Assembly (NCBI RefSeq): GCF_033097525.1
Contig: NZ_CP109907.1
Location: forward strand, 4,526,001 to 4,590,000
Length of the DNA stretch: 64,000 bases
Source: Sphingobacterium sp. UGAL515B_05
Lineage (GTDB): Bacteria > Bacteroidota > Bacteroidia > Sphingobacteriales > Sphingobacteriaceae
Direction: 5' to 3'
Positions 26,244 through 35,393 of this stretch are shown here, in pieces. The position numbers were made by a program, and so were the translations under genes. Below the pieces are notes generated by a model. That model worked only from the letters and a program-made list of their open reading frames with translations. It made no database searches and had not been told where the DNA came from. The stretch's first letter is position 1, and the number at the start of each line of letters is the position of its first letter.

Positions 26244-27176
26244 TTAATCAATATGTAAATTATCTATACAATTATTGTCCAAAAGGGGATATTTAAAAGG
26301 AAATTTCTCATGTACAATCTTTTTGTTGCTTACCCAAGTGCCATTGAGCACCATTTCCTGCCCTTTTTTTCCAAGCATAAATTTAATCAAAAATGACGGG
26401 ACGGGTAGGGGAATATAGAATGGACCGTATTTACGTTTGGCTATTCTTTTTGCAAACTCCGCGATGGGAAGTGGTTCGGATGAACAGGCATTATAAACCC
26501 CGGCTATGGTATCATTTTGTATGCCAAAGAGCAGCATCCGACAGAGATCATCCATATGGATCCAACTGAGCATCTGTTTACCGGAGCCTAATACCGGAAT
26601 GGAGCGAAAGGGAAGGAAGCGGCCGATTTCTTTTAGCATTCCTTGATCCTTACTGATAACCACTCCAAAACGGAAGACAATGAGTCTTTTTCCCAATGTT
26701 TCGATAGGTTTCACGCTTCCTTCCCAGAGGTTACATACCCAGGACAGAAAATTTCCGCCTTGTGGATCTCCCTCTTCAAAAGGTTTTTTTTGGTACGGAT
26801 CGTCTGCTCCATACCAACCTATAGCGGAGGCCGATATGACTGCTTTTACTCGATTTGGTAGTTGTTTTAGACTTTGATAGAGCAGTTTTCCACTTTCTAC
26901 CCTGCTGGCAATAATTTCTTGTTGATACGATTTTGTCCAGCGTTTGGCATTGAGGTTTGCACCTGCGAGGTTGATGATATAATCAGCCTCCTGAATTGAT
27001 TTGGCATCTATCTCCTGTTTACTGGGATCCCAATGTACATATCGGACATTGTTTTGTACGGGATGGGACTTCGGATTTCTGGTAAAAATAATAACTTCAT
27101 AGAAATTGGCAACCAATAGCTTTGTTAAATGAAGACCTATAGCTCCTGCACCACCTGTAATAATTACTTTTTCCAT
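26244..27176 (-). CDS. TIGR01777-family NAD-dependent epimerase/dehydratase (SulA/YfcH type)
   Basis: An atypical short-chain dehydrogenase/epimerase of 310 residues. It has the nucleotide-binding GGAGAIGLHLTKLL start, the conserved VHWDPSKQEID and YIINLAGANLNAKRWT segments, the ISASAIGWYG motif and the C-terminal DUF1731-like region (FLIKFMLGKKGQEMVLNGTW). Members of this family occur widely next to house-keeping genes, but their substrate is undetermined. It is monocistronic or follows the FAH gene promoter region without overlap. Confidence 0.9.
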   Translation of the reverse strand: MEKVIITGGAGAIGLHLTKLLVANFYEVIIFTRNPKSHPVQNNVRYVHWDPSKQEIDAKSIQEADYIINLAGANLNAKRWTKSYQQEIIASRVESGKLLYQSLKQLPNRVKAVISASAIGWYGADDPYQKKPFEEGDPQGGNFLSWVCNLWEGSVKPIETLGKRLIVFRFGVVISKDQGMLKEIGRFLPFRSIPVLGSGKQMLSWIHMDDLCRMLLFGIQNDTIAGVYNACSSEPLPIAEFAKRIAKRKYGPFYIPLPVPSFLIKFMLGKKGQEMVLNGTWVSNKKIVHEKFPFKYPLLDNNCIDNLHID

Positions 27177-27290
27177 GAATTGAACCTTGTTTTATAATGT
27201 ACGCATGTTATCATTTAAGCGAACCAATTTCTGTTGATACTAAATATACTATTTTGGTTTATAAAAATCGACCATGGCGGCAGGAATTAC

Positions 27291-27326
27291 AAAAAAAGGT
27301 TTATCTCATGGGGAGATAAACCTTTT
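27291..27326 (-). terminator. Terminator of the HMA/DUF3347 gene
   Basis: AAAAGGTTTATCTC and GAGATAAACCTTTT form a 14-bp perfect stem with a short loop; on the minus strand a T tract follows. Confidence 0.92.
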
Positions 27327-27352
27327 AAGAGTCGATTAAACGACGTTATTTG

Positions 27353-28186
27353 TTAAAGCGTTTGAATTGTGCTGCCACATGTTAGCATCTGTGCGCCGTA
27401 GTATGGATTTTTGATTTCTTTATGACGGCTTAACCAAGTCGCGCCTTTGCCTTTGTTGAACATCGGACACTTTTGATAATAAACAGAAGAAGATGGTTTT
27501 GAGTTTTTGGACAAACTATAGATATCTTCTGACAATAGGGCGAAGGCTTCTCGTTGTTTACTGATATCCTTTGCCTGTTGTAGGCTCTTCACTGTCGCTT
27601 TGAGTGACGTTGTTCTGGTTTTCCAGACCTCCTGTTCCGCTTTCGTTAGATCAGTAGTTTGTATTTTAGCAATTGCATCGGCAAGATCGTTTGCTAGGCC
27701 TGCAGCTTGTTTACTATCCGCAGCTACAAGTGCATCTTTAAGCAGAAAGTATTGGTCATAGATCTTTTGAAAATTGCTTGCGTTGCTGATGTTATCTACT
27801 GAAGCTACCGGCTCCATGCTTGCGTCTTGTGGGCTATCTGATGCTGGAGGAGCTAAATTTCTTTCGTATTGGCAGCAAGCATGTAGTTTAGCATAAGTAT
27901 CTTCCGCGGCAAGGTATTTTTCATTGTCATAGCCCGCTCCGGCGATATTTTTCAATACAGCATCTAAGGAAGTTTTCTTTGCGTCATAGGCTATTGTTGC
28001 TGTTTGGTTGTCTTCGTTCCATTCAACTTTAGCCTGAGCGGAGGCTCCTGCATTTTCTATTGTTTTTTTACACATACCGCAGTTTCCAGCAATTTTAACA
28101 TTGGTGTTCACGGTGTTGTTTTGTGCATAGTTTGTCAAAGAGGATAGTATTAAAGCCCCTGTTATAATATAATGTTTGATTTTCAT
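27353..28186 (-). CDS. Secreted heavy-metal-associated (HMA) and DUF3347 protein
   Basis: A 277-residue exported protein. After a signal peptide (cleaved after NYAQ) comes an HMA domain with metal motif GNCGMCKKTIE (Cys 36, Cys 39), then Cys-Cys in LHACCQYER, and a C-terminal DUF3347 four-helix domain (YFLLKDALVAADSKQAAGLAN) containing the SSSVYYQKCPMFNKGKGATW metal-site pattern. DUF3347 resembles the periplasmic metal-binding domain of CusB, so a copper-handling periplasmic chaperone is likely. It lies 67 bases downstream of a Cys/His-rich secreted protein in the same direction. Confidence 0.82.
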   Translation of the reverse strand: MKIKHYIITGALILSSLTNYAQNNTVNTNVKIAGNCGMCKKTIENAGASAQAKVEWNEDNQTATIAYDAKKTSLDAVLKNIAGAGYDNEKYLAAEDTYAKLHACCQYERNLAPPASDSPQDASMEPVASVDNISNASNFQKIYDQYFLLKDALVAADSKQAAGLANDLADAIAKIQTTDLTKAEQEVWKTRTTSLKATVKSLQQAKDISKQREAFALLSEDIYSLSKNSKPSSSVYYQKCPMFNKGKGATWLSRHKEIKNPYYGAQMLTCGSTIQTL

Positions 28187-28253
28187 ATGATTGGATGAAA
28201 GAATAAATAAAAATAAGTAATCAAAAATGATCGATAAATGATCAATGTATGGA

Positions 28254-28625
28254 TTAACTTATTTTTGGCGGGACCCAAGGACAAAAATATCCCTCAGAAA
28301 TAAATGTTGGCGCTATGGGTTTATAATTTTTTTTGATTGCTATACCGCAAAGTTCATGACCTTGTTCAAGGGGATTGGAAATTGCCAAAAATGTACCACT
28401 ATACGTGCATTGACAATTGCAATTTTTACATGGTTTATGACGTTTACAGAAAGCCTTTTTTTTGGAAGATTTAAATTTTGAACAACACGGGTCCTTTTTT
28501 TCAGTAGTAGCATTACCTTGTGTGTGTCTACTGTGTGCATTCATTTTATGGCAGGCGAAAGCGTCGGGTGCACTTAAAAGGAAACCGAAGGTTAAAAATA
28601 GTAGTATAAGTCGCTTAAGTGCCAT
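28254..28625 (-). CDS. Cys/His-rich small secreted protein
   Basis: A 123-residue protein with a signal peptide (MALKRLILLFLTFGFLLSAP, cleaved near DAFA) and a mature part dense in metal ligands: CHKMNAHSRH, DPCCSKF, CKRHKPCKNCNCQC, ending PWVPPKIS. I do not recognise a named family with certainty; the spacing of CC and PP motifs is reminiscent of Bacteroidota small metal-response proteins. Adjacent to the HMA/DUF3347 gene and probably co-transcribed from a TATATTTG element at 28633-28640, it is a candidate copper or other thiophilic metal sponge. Function is inferred. Confidence 0.7.
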   Translation of the reverse strand: MALKRLILLFLTFGFLLSAPDAFACHKMNAHSRHTQGNATTEKKDPCCSKFKSSKKKAFCKRHKPCKNCNCQCTYSGTFLAISNPLEQGHELCGIAIKKNYKPIAPTFISEGYFCPWVPPKIS

Positions 28626-28632
28626 ATCAGCT

Positions 28633-28640
28633 CAAATATA
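28633..28640 (-). promoter_or_regulatory. -7 promoter element of the Cys-rich/HMA gene pair
   Basis: TATATTTG on the minus strand, eight bases upstream of the ATG at 28625. No -33 box at standard spacing was found. Confidence 0.45.
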
Positions 28641-28702
28641 GTTGTTTTGGGTAGAATTTGCTTCCATTTTTAACTTTTTTTGGCATTATGGACTTTTTTA
28701 TA

Positions 28703-28748
28703 CGCTCCATGTTATTTGAGTTTGGGGGGGACCAGATAACATGGAGCG
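28703..28748. repeat. 13-bp perfect inverted repeat with a G7 loop
   Basis: CGCTCCATGTTAT (28703-28715) and ATAACATGGAGCG (28736-28748) are exact complements around a 20-base loop that contains seven consecutive G. It lies downstream of the TPR gene (minus) and could act as its terminator, but no T tract follows on either strand. Confidence 0.8.
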
Positions 28749-28786
28749 GCGTTTGGAATTCTTTTTTCGGAAAGCAAATGAAATAC

Positions 28787-31165
28787 TTAAAACTTAAAAC
28801 CAGAAAAAAAGCCGGGCTTTTTCCAGGTACGTTTATATTCATCAGCTAAAGGAGAATGATCCGAATAGGCGAGCACTTCATCAAGCAAATTGTGTGCTTT
28901 TTTCAGATTCCCTGTTTTATAGTTTGCATATGCCTCTGCTAATTTAACCGATTCGACATCATCGTCATAGCCCCAATCGCATTGCTGATAAATACCGTTG
29001 AAAACATGGACGTATTTATTTACTTCATTTATAGCTCCGTTTTCGGCGAAAAGTTCAATTCCAAATTTTAACCAAAGGACATAATCATTAGGCTCCATGA
29101 CTGACTGTACCCAACTGTCATACGTTTGGAATGTTTCAATACCCGCGCTAGATTCCGTAAGATAGTAATGGCTTTTAACAATGAGATAGAGCGTCTTTGC
29201 TTTATCGAAATTATCGATGATAAATTCCCGTTTATTTTTAAGGTATTTCCGCGCAGCGAGGTTCATGGACTTGTAATTGCTCTTTTCATTATATAGCTGC
29301 ATCAACACATATTGAGGCTGTGCTTCATGTGGGTACCGTTGTGCCATATTTTCGTAATAGGAGACACGTTGCTCAAAATTATCCGGCTCGATTATCTGAT
29401 AGATAATATGTTCTATCCCATTTTTTGACGCTTCAAAGTCACGATAATGATAATCATCTAAATTGGGATGATCAATATAGAATTTGTAAATAAACTCGAG
29501 GAGCTGTTGGGCCCGGGATTGAATATTCGCTGATCGACCTAGTTGGTATTCAACATTGATTTGATGCATAAGCATGCGGTAACAAGGAGGAAATGCAACA
29601 GACTCCATATCTTCAGCTTCTTCATCTTCTTCGGAGGTAAATTCCTGCTGCTCCAGGGTGGCTTCCAGCGAGATCTGATAGGTGTCAAAGTACTGTTGAA
29701 GTACCTCCTCCAGACGTACGTAATCTTCCAATGCTGACAAGGTATCGGCTCGGGTGAAATGAAGTTCTTCAAAGTCGGAATAGCTTAATCCTTCGGTGGC
29801 GATAGCATAGGAGGTTTCCAGTTCGCCGGCTTCTTTATACGCTAAGGCTAGATTATTACAATTCATGGCCCGGTTGTGGGAGCCGCCAAAGTAGTCACTT
29901 TCGTACTTATTTTGTTCAAAATACTCCTTGAAAGCGTCGTAGGCTTGACGATAAAGTTCGAGGACGAGCAATTGTAGTGCAGATTGATCAACTGTGGTTA
30001 AGTTGTCCTGGGAGTGAATAAAATCAGATAGCGCGACAGCTTCATTATAACATTCACGGGGAAGGTCATGGAAAGTAGGAACCTGATCGTAAACTGTTCC
30101 ATTGGCATTAAAGGTGCATTCAACTAGGCGTCGCCAAGATGTTGCATTCCATTTTCGCTCACCTACCATTGTTAGGTGCGGAATAGCCGCGGCATACTGC
30201 CCCTCATCATAGAGATAGGCTGCCGCAAAATGGTAACCGACATAAGAATCAGGATAGGCATCGACCAATTTGAGTGCATGGAGATAATAATAGTCAAGCG
30301 GGATTCCGATTTCCTCTGAGTAATTGCGCTCAATGATAAGCTGATAGTAAAAGACCTCAGGGTGTTCATACCCCTCCGCAATCAATTCGTCAAATCGAGT
30401 ATGCCATTTGACCAACTCCTGATGGATATGTACGGCTGAGTTTTCCCCTTTGATAAGCTTAAGTAAAATTTGCAGTGCTAGGTCGATTGCATTATTTTCG
30501 TAAGCAATTTCAGCGAGATCTACATAATTCATTTCATTGCTGCTGATGAAATGCTTAAAATCTGCTTCCATTAAAGCTAAAATATTAGACGCATTGATCT
30601 GTTTGGTACGGTCAAGCAGGTATATTTTCTTTATCCAAAAGATGGAAAAATTATGATCCAAGGTTTCCCGTTCATCCCTGAATGTTTCTTTAACGAAATC
30701 AATGCTCGCCTCCAAAACTGGAAGCATCGCTGTATCATCCTGGAGCCCTTCATAGATATTAGTTAAATAGTTGTGCCCATATCCGGACATATTTGGGGAA
30801 GCGATTAATTTTTTTGCGTATTCGATGAATACATCTTTATTGCCTTCAGTAATATGGAATTTTGGTCGACCAATTTGTGCTAATGTCGCTTGATTGTCCA
30901 AAACATAATTCAGTATATGATATAGGGTCGTTTCATTATCAGGTTCGATGGCCAATGCTTTTTTAAAATAGGGGATCATTTTTTCCTGAATAACATCGAA
31001 AATAGCTTCGTGGCCATCATAGAATGCCTGATCATGATAGGCGATCGCGAGGTGTGTCCAAAGCGTCACATCTTGATCGTTTTGTCGCAGTTGGTTTTCT
31101 CCTTCAATGATAAATAAGTCTAGTTGTCCGCTGTAGAACAAATCATATATATTCTTTTCTTCCAT
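28787..31165 (-). CDS. Large tetratricopeptide-repeat protein
   Basis: A 792-residue cytoplasmic protein (no signal peptide or membrane segment) made of helical repeats of TPR type, for example LWTHLAIAYHDQAFYDG, AIPHLTMVGERKWNATSW, NCNNLALAYKEAGELETSYAIA and YANYKTGNLKKAHNLLDEV. An acidic insertion (TSEEDEEAEDME) is near residue 470. TPR proteins are scaffolds, so no reaction is implied. I do not recognise a narrower family. It is flanked upstream by a secreted SH3 protein gene in the same direction, 47 bases away. Confidence 0.8.
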   Translation of the reverse strand: MEEKNIYDLFYSGQLDLFIIEGENQLRQNDQDVTLWTHLAIAYHDQAFYDGHEAIFDVIQEKMIPYFKKALAIEPDNETTLYHILNYVLDNQATLAQIGRPKFHITEGNKDVFIEYAKKLIASPNMSGYGHNYLTNIYEGLQDDTAMLPVLEASIDFVKETFRDERETLDHNFSIFWIKKIYLLDRTKQINASNILALMEADFKHFISSNEMNYVDLAEIAYENNAIDLALQILLKLIKGENSAVHIHQELVKWHTRFDELIAEGYEHPEVFYYQLIIERNYSEEIGIPLDYYYLHALKLVDAYPDSYVGYHFAAAYLYDEGQYAAAIPHLTMVGERKWNATSWRRLVECTFNANGTVYDQVPTFHDLPRECYNEAVALSDFIHSQDNLTTVDQSALQLLVLELYRQAYDAFKEYFEQNKYESDYFGGSHNRAMNCNNLALAYKEAGELETSYAIATEGLSYSDFEELHFTRADTLSALEDYVRLEEVLQQYFDTYQISLEATLEQQEFTSEEDEEAEDMESVAFPPCYRMLMHQINVEYQLGRSANIQSRAQQLLEFIYKFYIDHPNLDDYHYRDFEASKNGIEHIIYQIIEPDNFEQRVSYYENMAQRYPHEAQPQYVLMQLYNEKSNYKSMNLAARKYLKNKREFIIDNFDKAKTLYLIVKSHYYLTESSAGIETFQTYDSWVQSVMEPNDYVLWLKFGIELFAENGAINEVNKYVHVFNGIYQQCDWGYDDDVESVKLAEAYANYKTGNLKKAHNLLDEVLAYSDHSPLADEYKRTWKKPGFFSGFKF

Positions 31166-31212
31166 TTATTAATTTTTATATGTATCCAGTATGTTAGAAT
31201 CTTTGAAAAATA

Positions 31213-32085
31213 CTATTTAGCCGTTGGAAGCTTTTCAAAGCTATTACCGTTCCATAGAAATTCTTCACTTTTTTTTGTGATTTTGAAATTGGGATTTTCT
31301 GCATTGTCGTCAATAGCTTCTCCCTCTTCAATGTATTTATAGATAATCTGATTATTTTTTCCGTGTTCGGAAGGGAAAAGAATCTTTTCATCGTAATAGA
31401 ACACACCAGCATCACTCACCGAATACCGGCTAGGAAGATCGACAAGTCGTTGTCCTGTCCATGCCACATAGTTGTACTCAGAAGGTATACCACAGGCTTC
31501 ACCCAGGAATTCGATGCGGATGATTTGTCTGACATTTTGAAGGCCCATCGCTGGTAGCAATTTACTTTGTGAGAACGATTGTTCCGAATAGGTGAAGGGG
31601 AAGGTATGTTCTGCCATGAAATTTCCGTTTGCATCGAGAAGCTTAACAACTGTTGAGAGATGACCCTCTTCCTGTTCATTGTTGCCGGTTGTAAAACGTT
31701 CAATACCGTAAATATATTGCGAGCCGTCCGAAGCGGTTTGTTTTCCGAGCGCTAATAGTCCGAGCCAAATAAAACCATTTTTTTTACTGTTACCGTCGGA
31801 ATAACTTATCTCATACCAAGGAGCATAAAAATTTTTCAGTGTATTTCCTTTGAATGGCGCACTGGTGATCGTAACAACATTTCCTGCCGATAAAGAATCT
31901 AAGATTGCTGCCTTAAGACTAGGTTGAGCACGCACATAAGCTTTTGTGGCAAAAACAGTTGCCGATTGACCCTTTTGTATGTTCCATAAGTTGAAATTAT
32001 CGTCAAATTTTAAATTTTCCTGTGCCTTTGAGCAAAATGGTCCGATGACCAAGATGATTAAATAGCATCCCATTAGTTTTCTCAT
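31213..32085 (-). CDS. Secreted SH3-domain protein
   Basis: A 290-residue exported protein: a signal peptide (cleaved near FCSKAQ), then a bacterial SH3b domain (about 38-105; AYVRAQPSLKAAILDSL, VTITSAPF, WYEISYSD), then a beta-rich C-terminal half with no recognised family. SH3b domains often bind cell-wall peptides. A Shine-Dalgarno-like AAAGGAGAG is unusually clear before the start for this phylum. Upstream, TATTTTTG on the minus strand (plus coordinates 32105-32112) is a candidate -7 element. Confidence 0.75.
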   Translation of the reverse strand: MRKLMGCYLIILVIGPFCSKAQENLKFDDNFNLWNIQKGQSATVFATKAYVRAQPSLKAAILDSLSAGNVVTITSAPFKGNTLKNFYAPWYEISYSDGNSKKNGFIWLGLLALGKQTASDGSQYIYGIERFTTGNNEQEEGHLSTVVKLLDANGNFMAEHTFPFTYSEQSFSQSKLLPAMGLQNVRQIIRIEFLGEACGIPSEYNYVAWTGQRLVDLPSRYSVSDAGVFYYDEKILFPSEHGKNNQIIYKYIEEGEAIDDNAENPNFKITKKSEEFLWNGNSFEKLPTAK

Positions 32086-32104
32086 TTTTCACTCTCCTTT
32101 CCTG

Positions 32105-32112
32105 CAAAAATA
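32105..32112 (-). promoter_or_regulatory. -7 promoter element of the SH3 protein gene
   Basis: TATTTTTG (TAnnTTTG) on the minus strand, 19 bases upstream of the ATG at 32085, followed by the GGAAAGGAGAG ribosome site. Confidence 0.45.
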
Positions 32113-32394
32113 GAAGAATTGGTTCATAGGCTTTATCACTGCTTTCAGGTATTTTTTTGTATAGTGTTCCAGACTAAGAAAGGAGGCATAGCATTTTTTC
32201 TTTTCCAATAACGTCTTTCAGCTAAACATCTTATATGCATTGGAATTTAGATTCGAGCAGAGAATGAGTTTCAATAATCTATTGGGTATTGATTTTATAT
32301 GGACTGATTTCCTAAAAGTACAAGACAATGCGATAATCACACCATTTGCTTCATTGTTTAATATTGAAATTTGTAAAGTCAATAAAACAATAGT
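32113..32394. other. Intergenic region before the chimeric gene
   Basis: No recognised gene. A 44-codon open frame (32264-32398) ends in TGA overlapping the chimeric gene's ATG, but its translation (MSFNNLLGIDFIWTDF start) matches nothing I know and it is not called as a gene. Confidence 0.35.
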
Positions 32395-33147
32395 ATGAAT
32401 CAGATATCAAAATTTGGAATTTTCGCTTTGCTACTGAGCAGCAGTTTAACAATTATGGTTGGAACTGTTATAGCGCGGTCATTAAAAGAAATTTCAGTCC
32501 ATTTAGGATTTGAAGAAAATCCAGGTTTGTTGATTACGTTGCCTTCGCTCGGCGTAGTAATTTTTGCACCCTTCGTTGGGAAATTGATTGACCGAAAGGG
32601 AGCATATCTGATGCTTAGATGGGGTTTGATACCTTATGCTTTACTTGGGCTGCTGGGGCCCCTTCTTACCAACCCTTATTTGGTTGTGATAGATCGTATT
32701 CTTTTAGGTATTGCTACGGCGTCAATACAGGCAGCTGGAACGGGCTTAATTGCATTACTATTCATTGGTGACGACCGCATGAAAATGATAGCCTGGCAAG
32801 GTATGGCTATTGAACTGGGCGGGGTCGTGATCTTATCGGCGTTAAAAGGCAATGGTGGATTTTCGCACCATACGCGTTACGTTACTGTTGGCGGAATGAT
32901 GAGCGATTCAATTACGTTGTCATCTTCCATTTTACGCAGTACAGATATTCAGCTTTCAGGCTCGGGTTTAGGTACCTGGAGACCGGAAGAAATAAAGTTA
33001 TTGATTGCCGAAATACTTCCCGAAATGTTTCAGCTTGCTGCTGACGGAAAATTAAAAATCGAAACGGTAAATATTCCACTTAAAAACATTGAAAACGCTT
33101 GGGAAATGAATATCGATGGAGGCAAACGCTTCGTTGTTTTAATCTGA
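32395..33147 (+). pseudogene. In-frame chimera: MFS transporter start fused to alcohol dehydrogenase end
   Basis: A 250-codon open frame made of two unrelated pieces. Residues 1 to about 147 are the N-terminal part of a major facilitator (four or so helices; motif LPSLGVVIFAPFVGKLIDRKG is the MFS loop 2-3 signature, then WQGMAIELGG). From about residue 150 the sequence becomes the C-terminal third of a zinc-type medium-chain alcohol dehydrogenase/quinone reductase (RYVTVGGMMSD, LLRST-like DIQLSGSGLG, LAADGKLKIETVNIPL). A single deletion removing the end of one gene and the start of the next would explain it. Neither part is complete, so no catalytic or transport activity is expected. The junction is near 32838-32880. 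Confidence 0.85.
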
Positions 33148-33198
33148 AAAATGCAGTCGCTAACTATTGATTTAGGCCTTTGGGTGTTTAATTTTTTA

Positions 33199-33253
33199 TG
33201 TTTTCTTTACCACCAAAGTTGACTGATAAGCTCCTTTGATGGTAAAGAAAACA
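33199..33253. repeat. 14-bp perfect inverted repeat downstream of susD
   Basis: TGTTTTCTTTACCA (33199-33212) and TGGTAAAGAAAACA (33240-33253) are exact complements, with a further CAAAG/CTTTG inner stem. It lies between the convergent ends of the chimeric gene and the SusD gene and may serve as a terminator, though no T tract follows on either strand. Confidence 0.75.
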
Positions 33254-33298
33254 GTTTATTGAAATATATGGTAATATATCTCGGTTTTCTATAATTGT

Positions 33299-35380
33299 TT
33301 ACTGCGCCGCTCCAATAACCACAGGCCATAAGGGGTTCTGAACGAGTAAACGGCCCTTGCTTTTATTGATTTCATCTTGGGGAACAGGATACCAATAATA
33401 CTCTTTTACCCACCGCCGGTTTTCTATGGATGTCCGTTTGTAGAAAGAATCGGGGTCACCTAAAGGTTTTACTGTTGTAGTATTCTGACCGTAAGTTTGT
33501 TGCACATTGTCAAAACCGTTCATATTCATTCCGGTCATACGTGTCATATCACCATCAACTCCGCCTTTGTCTGGTTGATTTGCGCTTACAGGGTCACAGA
33601 TCATCCATCGGCGCATGTCAAACCAGCGTTGTCCTTCGCCTAATAACTCAACATGTCTTTCCTGAACAATCGCTTTAAACTGTCCGGCTTTATTACCGAT
33701 AACACCTGTTTTAATACCACTTGCTTCCATTTCTGCATAGCCCGGTATCCCGGCGCGTTGCCTCACTTTGTCTATATATTCGATAATTTTTGGATCGTTG
33801 GGATTAATTTCGTTGAGGACTTCGGCGTAATACAAGTAGAAGTCGGCTAAACGGAACAAAATAGAAGGTCGTGCCCAGGAAGTGTAAACGGTGAATGGAG
33901 TACCTGGTGCACCGGCGACGTTGATGGAACTAATTCCTTGTGCGATACGTCTGTTTTTAAATTTATATAGTAAATACCCTGCTCTTGGCCAATTCTCGCC
34001 ACCGGCAATTCCCGAAGGTTTGCCGCGACCGTACCATTGATAGTATATACCATTTGGATTATTATGTTCATTTGCATGAATATGCCAACTTTTTCCATTG
34101 TAGCCTACTGTAGCATAAAACCGCGGCTCCCGGTTGGCATACATATTGAAAATGTTTTGATCCGCATGATTATTGACATGGGTAGGATTATTGACTGTCG
34201 TGAATCCATCTTCTTTGTAATTCGATCCGGCATCATAAATCGTCTTTCCATTGCTCATAAAAAATGCGTCTACAGATTCCTGCGAGATGCCTACGTTAGC
34301 AAAATTAGTGGGGCTTGCGTAGAGATCTACAGGATTAGAGCGGCGCTCCTGATTATTGGGATTGCTATAATCGTTGTATCCAGTTGCCCAAATAATTTCA
34401 TCATTGTACTTTTGAAATAGTTGATAAATAGATTCATTGGGATTGATCTCCTGCACGCCGGGATTAGCAGGATCGGCCGGATAATACTCGATATGTAATT
34501 TGTGCCCGAGACCATGCGCATAGTCCAAAAATTCTTCTAGACGTTGTTTTGCGGTTTGTATCTTTTGTGGATTATAGTCTGGGAATAAACGGCTCCCATC
34601 GGGATTGACAATGGCTAAGCTTTCGGTAAATCCACCGTTAAAAAGCTTGGAAGAAGCATATACCCAGAGCTTAGCGCGCAATGCACGTGCTGCGACAAGT
34701 GTCGGACGTACCATACTGCCCGTATCATATTGATTTGTACTGACATTACTTTTGATAGTGGCAGGTAGATTTCCTGTATTGATCAGCTCAGCCAGTAGGC
34801 CGTCGATGTAGTTGATTACATCATCCATCGGGGCACGGGCATAGTCGAGATTCTGATCTTCCGGATCCGCCAGATCGGTTATTAATGGTACAGGACCATA
34901 TAGTTCCAGCAGGGTAAAATAGGAATAAGCAACAAAAAAGCGGGCTTCGTCCTTCATGCGATCTACTTCAGCCTGAGGCAATGCATTATTGCCCGAACCC
35001 GAGATCGCATGTGCACGTTGGATAAAAATTAATGCCTGACGGATTTGCATATATTGAGTTGCCCAACGGTGATAACCAGCATTACCGGCGGTATAACCCG
35101 ATACCATCAGATTGCGGGCAAAGTTAGCGACAATCTCCCCGGAAATTGCGGACCAAGGATTGCTCATTCTGTCGGCAGAGGATGAGTTTTTGGAATATTC
35201 AATGATACAGTTAAAGATATTTCCGTGCCAACGTCTAGTGTATGCGGCATTTTCAAATACTCCTTCAATCGTCAGATTGTCGGCGAGTTCAGAGGAGACA
35301 TCCAGGTATTTCTTGCAGGACGTAGATAATGTAGTCGTCGCTATCGCGAGACAGATAAGAGCCTTATTAAATATTTTCAT
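33299..35380 (-). CDS. SusD/RagB-family starch-binding-type lipoprotein
   Basis: Surface lipoprotein of 693 residues that captures oligosaccharides over the SusC channel. Signal peptide with lipobox (LSTS-Cys, about Cys 22) followed by KKYLDVSSE, the standard SusD N-terminus. TPR-like helices and the SusD signatures RARIAYSYFTLLELYGPVPL-type segment (FFVAYSYFTLLELYGPVPL), RPTLVAARALRAKLW and ERHVELLGEGQRWFDMRRW near the C-terminus are present; the ending is WYPVPQDEINKSKGRL. Length is above the usual 500-650. It is the last gene of the SusE/F-like, SusC, SusD operon, 13 bases after SusC. Confidence 0.95.
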   Translation of the reverse strand: MKIFNKALICLAIATTTLSTSCKKYLDVSSELADNLTIEGVFENAAYTRRWHGNIFNCIIEYSKNSSSADRMSNPWSAISGEIVANFARNLMVSGYTAGNAGYHRWATQYMQIRQALIFIQRAHAISGSGNNALPQAEVDRMKDEARFFVAYSYFTLLELYGPVPLITDLADPEDQNLDYARAPMDDVINYIDGLLAELINTGNLPATIKSNVSTNQYDTGSMVRPTLVAARALRAKLWVYASSKLFNGGFTESLAIVNPDGSRLFPDYNPQKIQTAKQRLEEFLDYAHGLGHKLHIEYYPADPANPGVQEINPNESIYQLFQKYNDEIIWATGYNDYSNPNNQERRSNPVDLYASPTNFANVGISQESVDAFFMSNGKTIYDAGSNYKEDGFTTVNNPTHVNNHADQNIFNMYANREPRFYATVGYNGKSWHIHANEHNNPNGIYYQWYGRGKPSGIAGGENWPRAGYLLYKFKNRRIAQGISSINVAGAPGTPFTVYTSWARPSILFRLADFYLYYAEVLNEINPNDPKIIEYIDKVRQRAGIPGYAEMEASGIKTGVIGNKAGQFKAIVQERHVELLGEGQRWFDMRRWMICDPVSANQPDKGGVDGDMTRMTGMNMNGFDNVQQTYGQNTTTVKPLGDPDSFYKRTSIENRRWVKEYYWYPVPQDEINKSKGRLLVQNPLWPVVIGAAQ

Positions 35381-35393
35381 CGTATTAAACAGA

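Noticed and set aside
28627..28849. Short frames on both strands around the G7 inverted repeat
   Set aside because: They read through the hairpin and the TPR gene end, lack homology, and are likely shadows.
32264..32398. A 44-codon frame ending in an ATGA overlap with the chimeric gene
   Set aside because: The overlap is suggestive, but the translation is unrecognised and could be chance.
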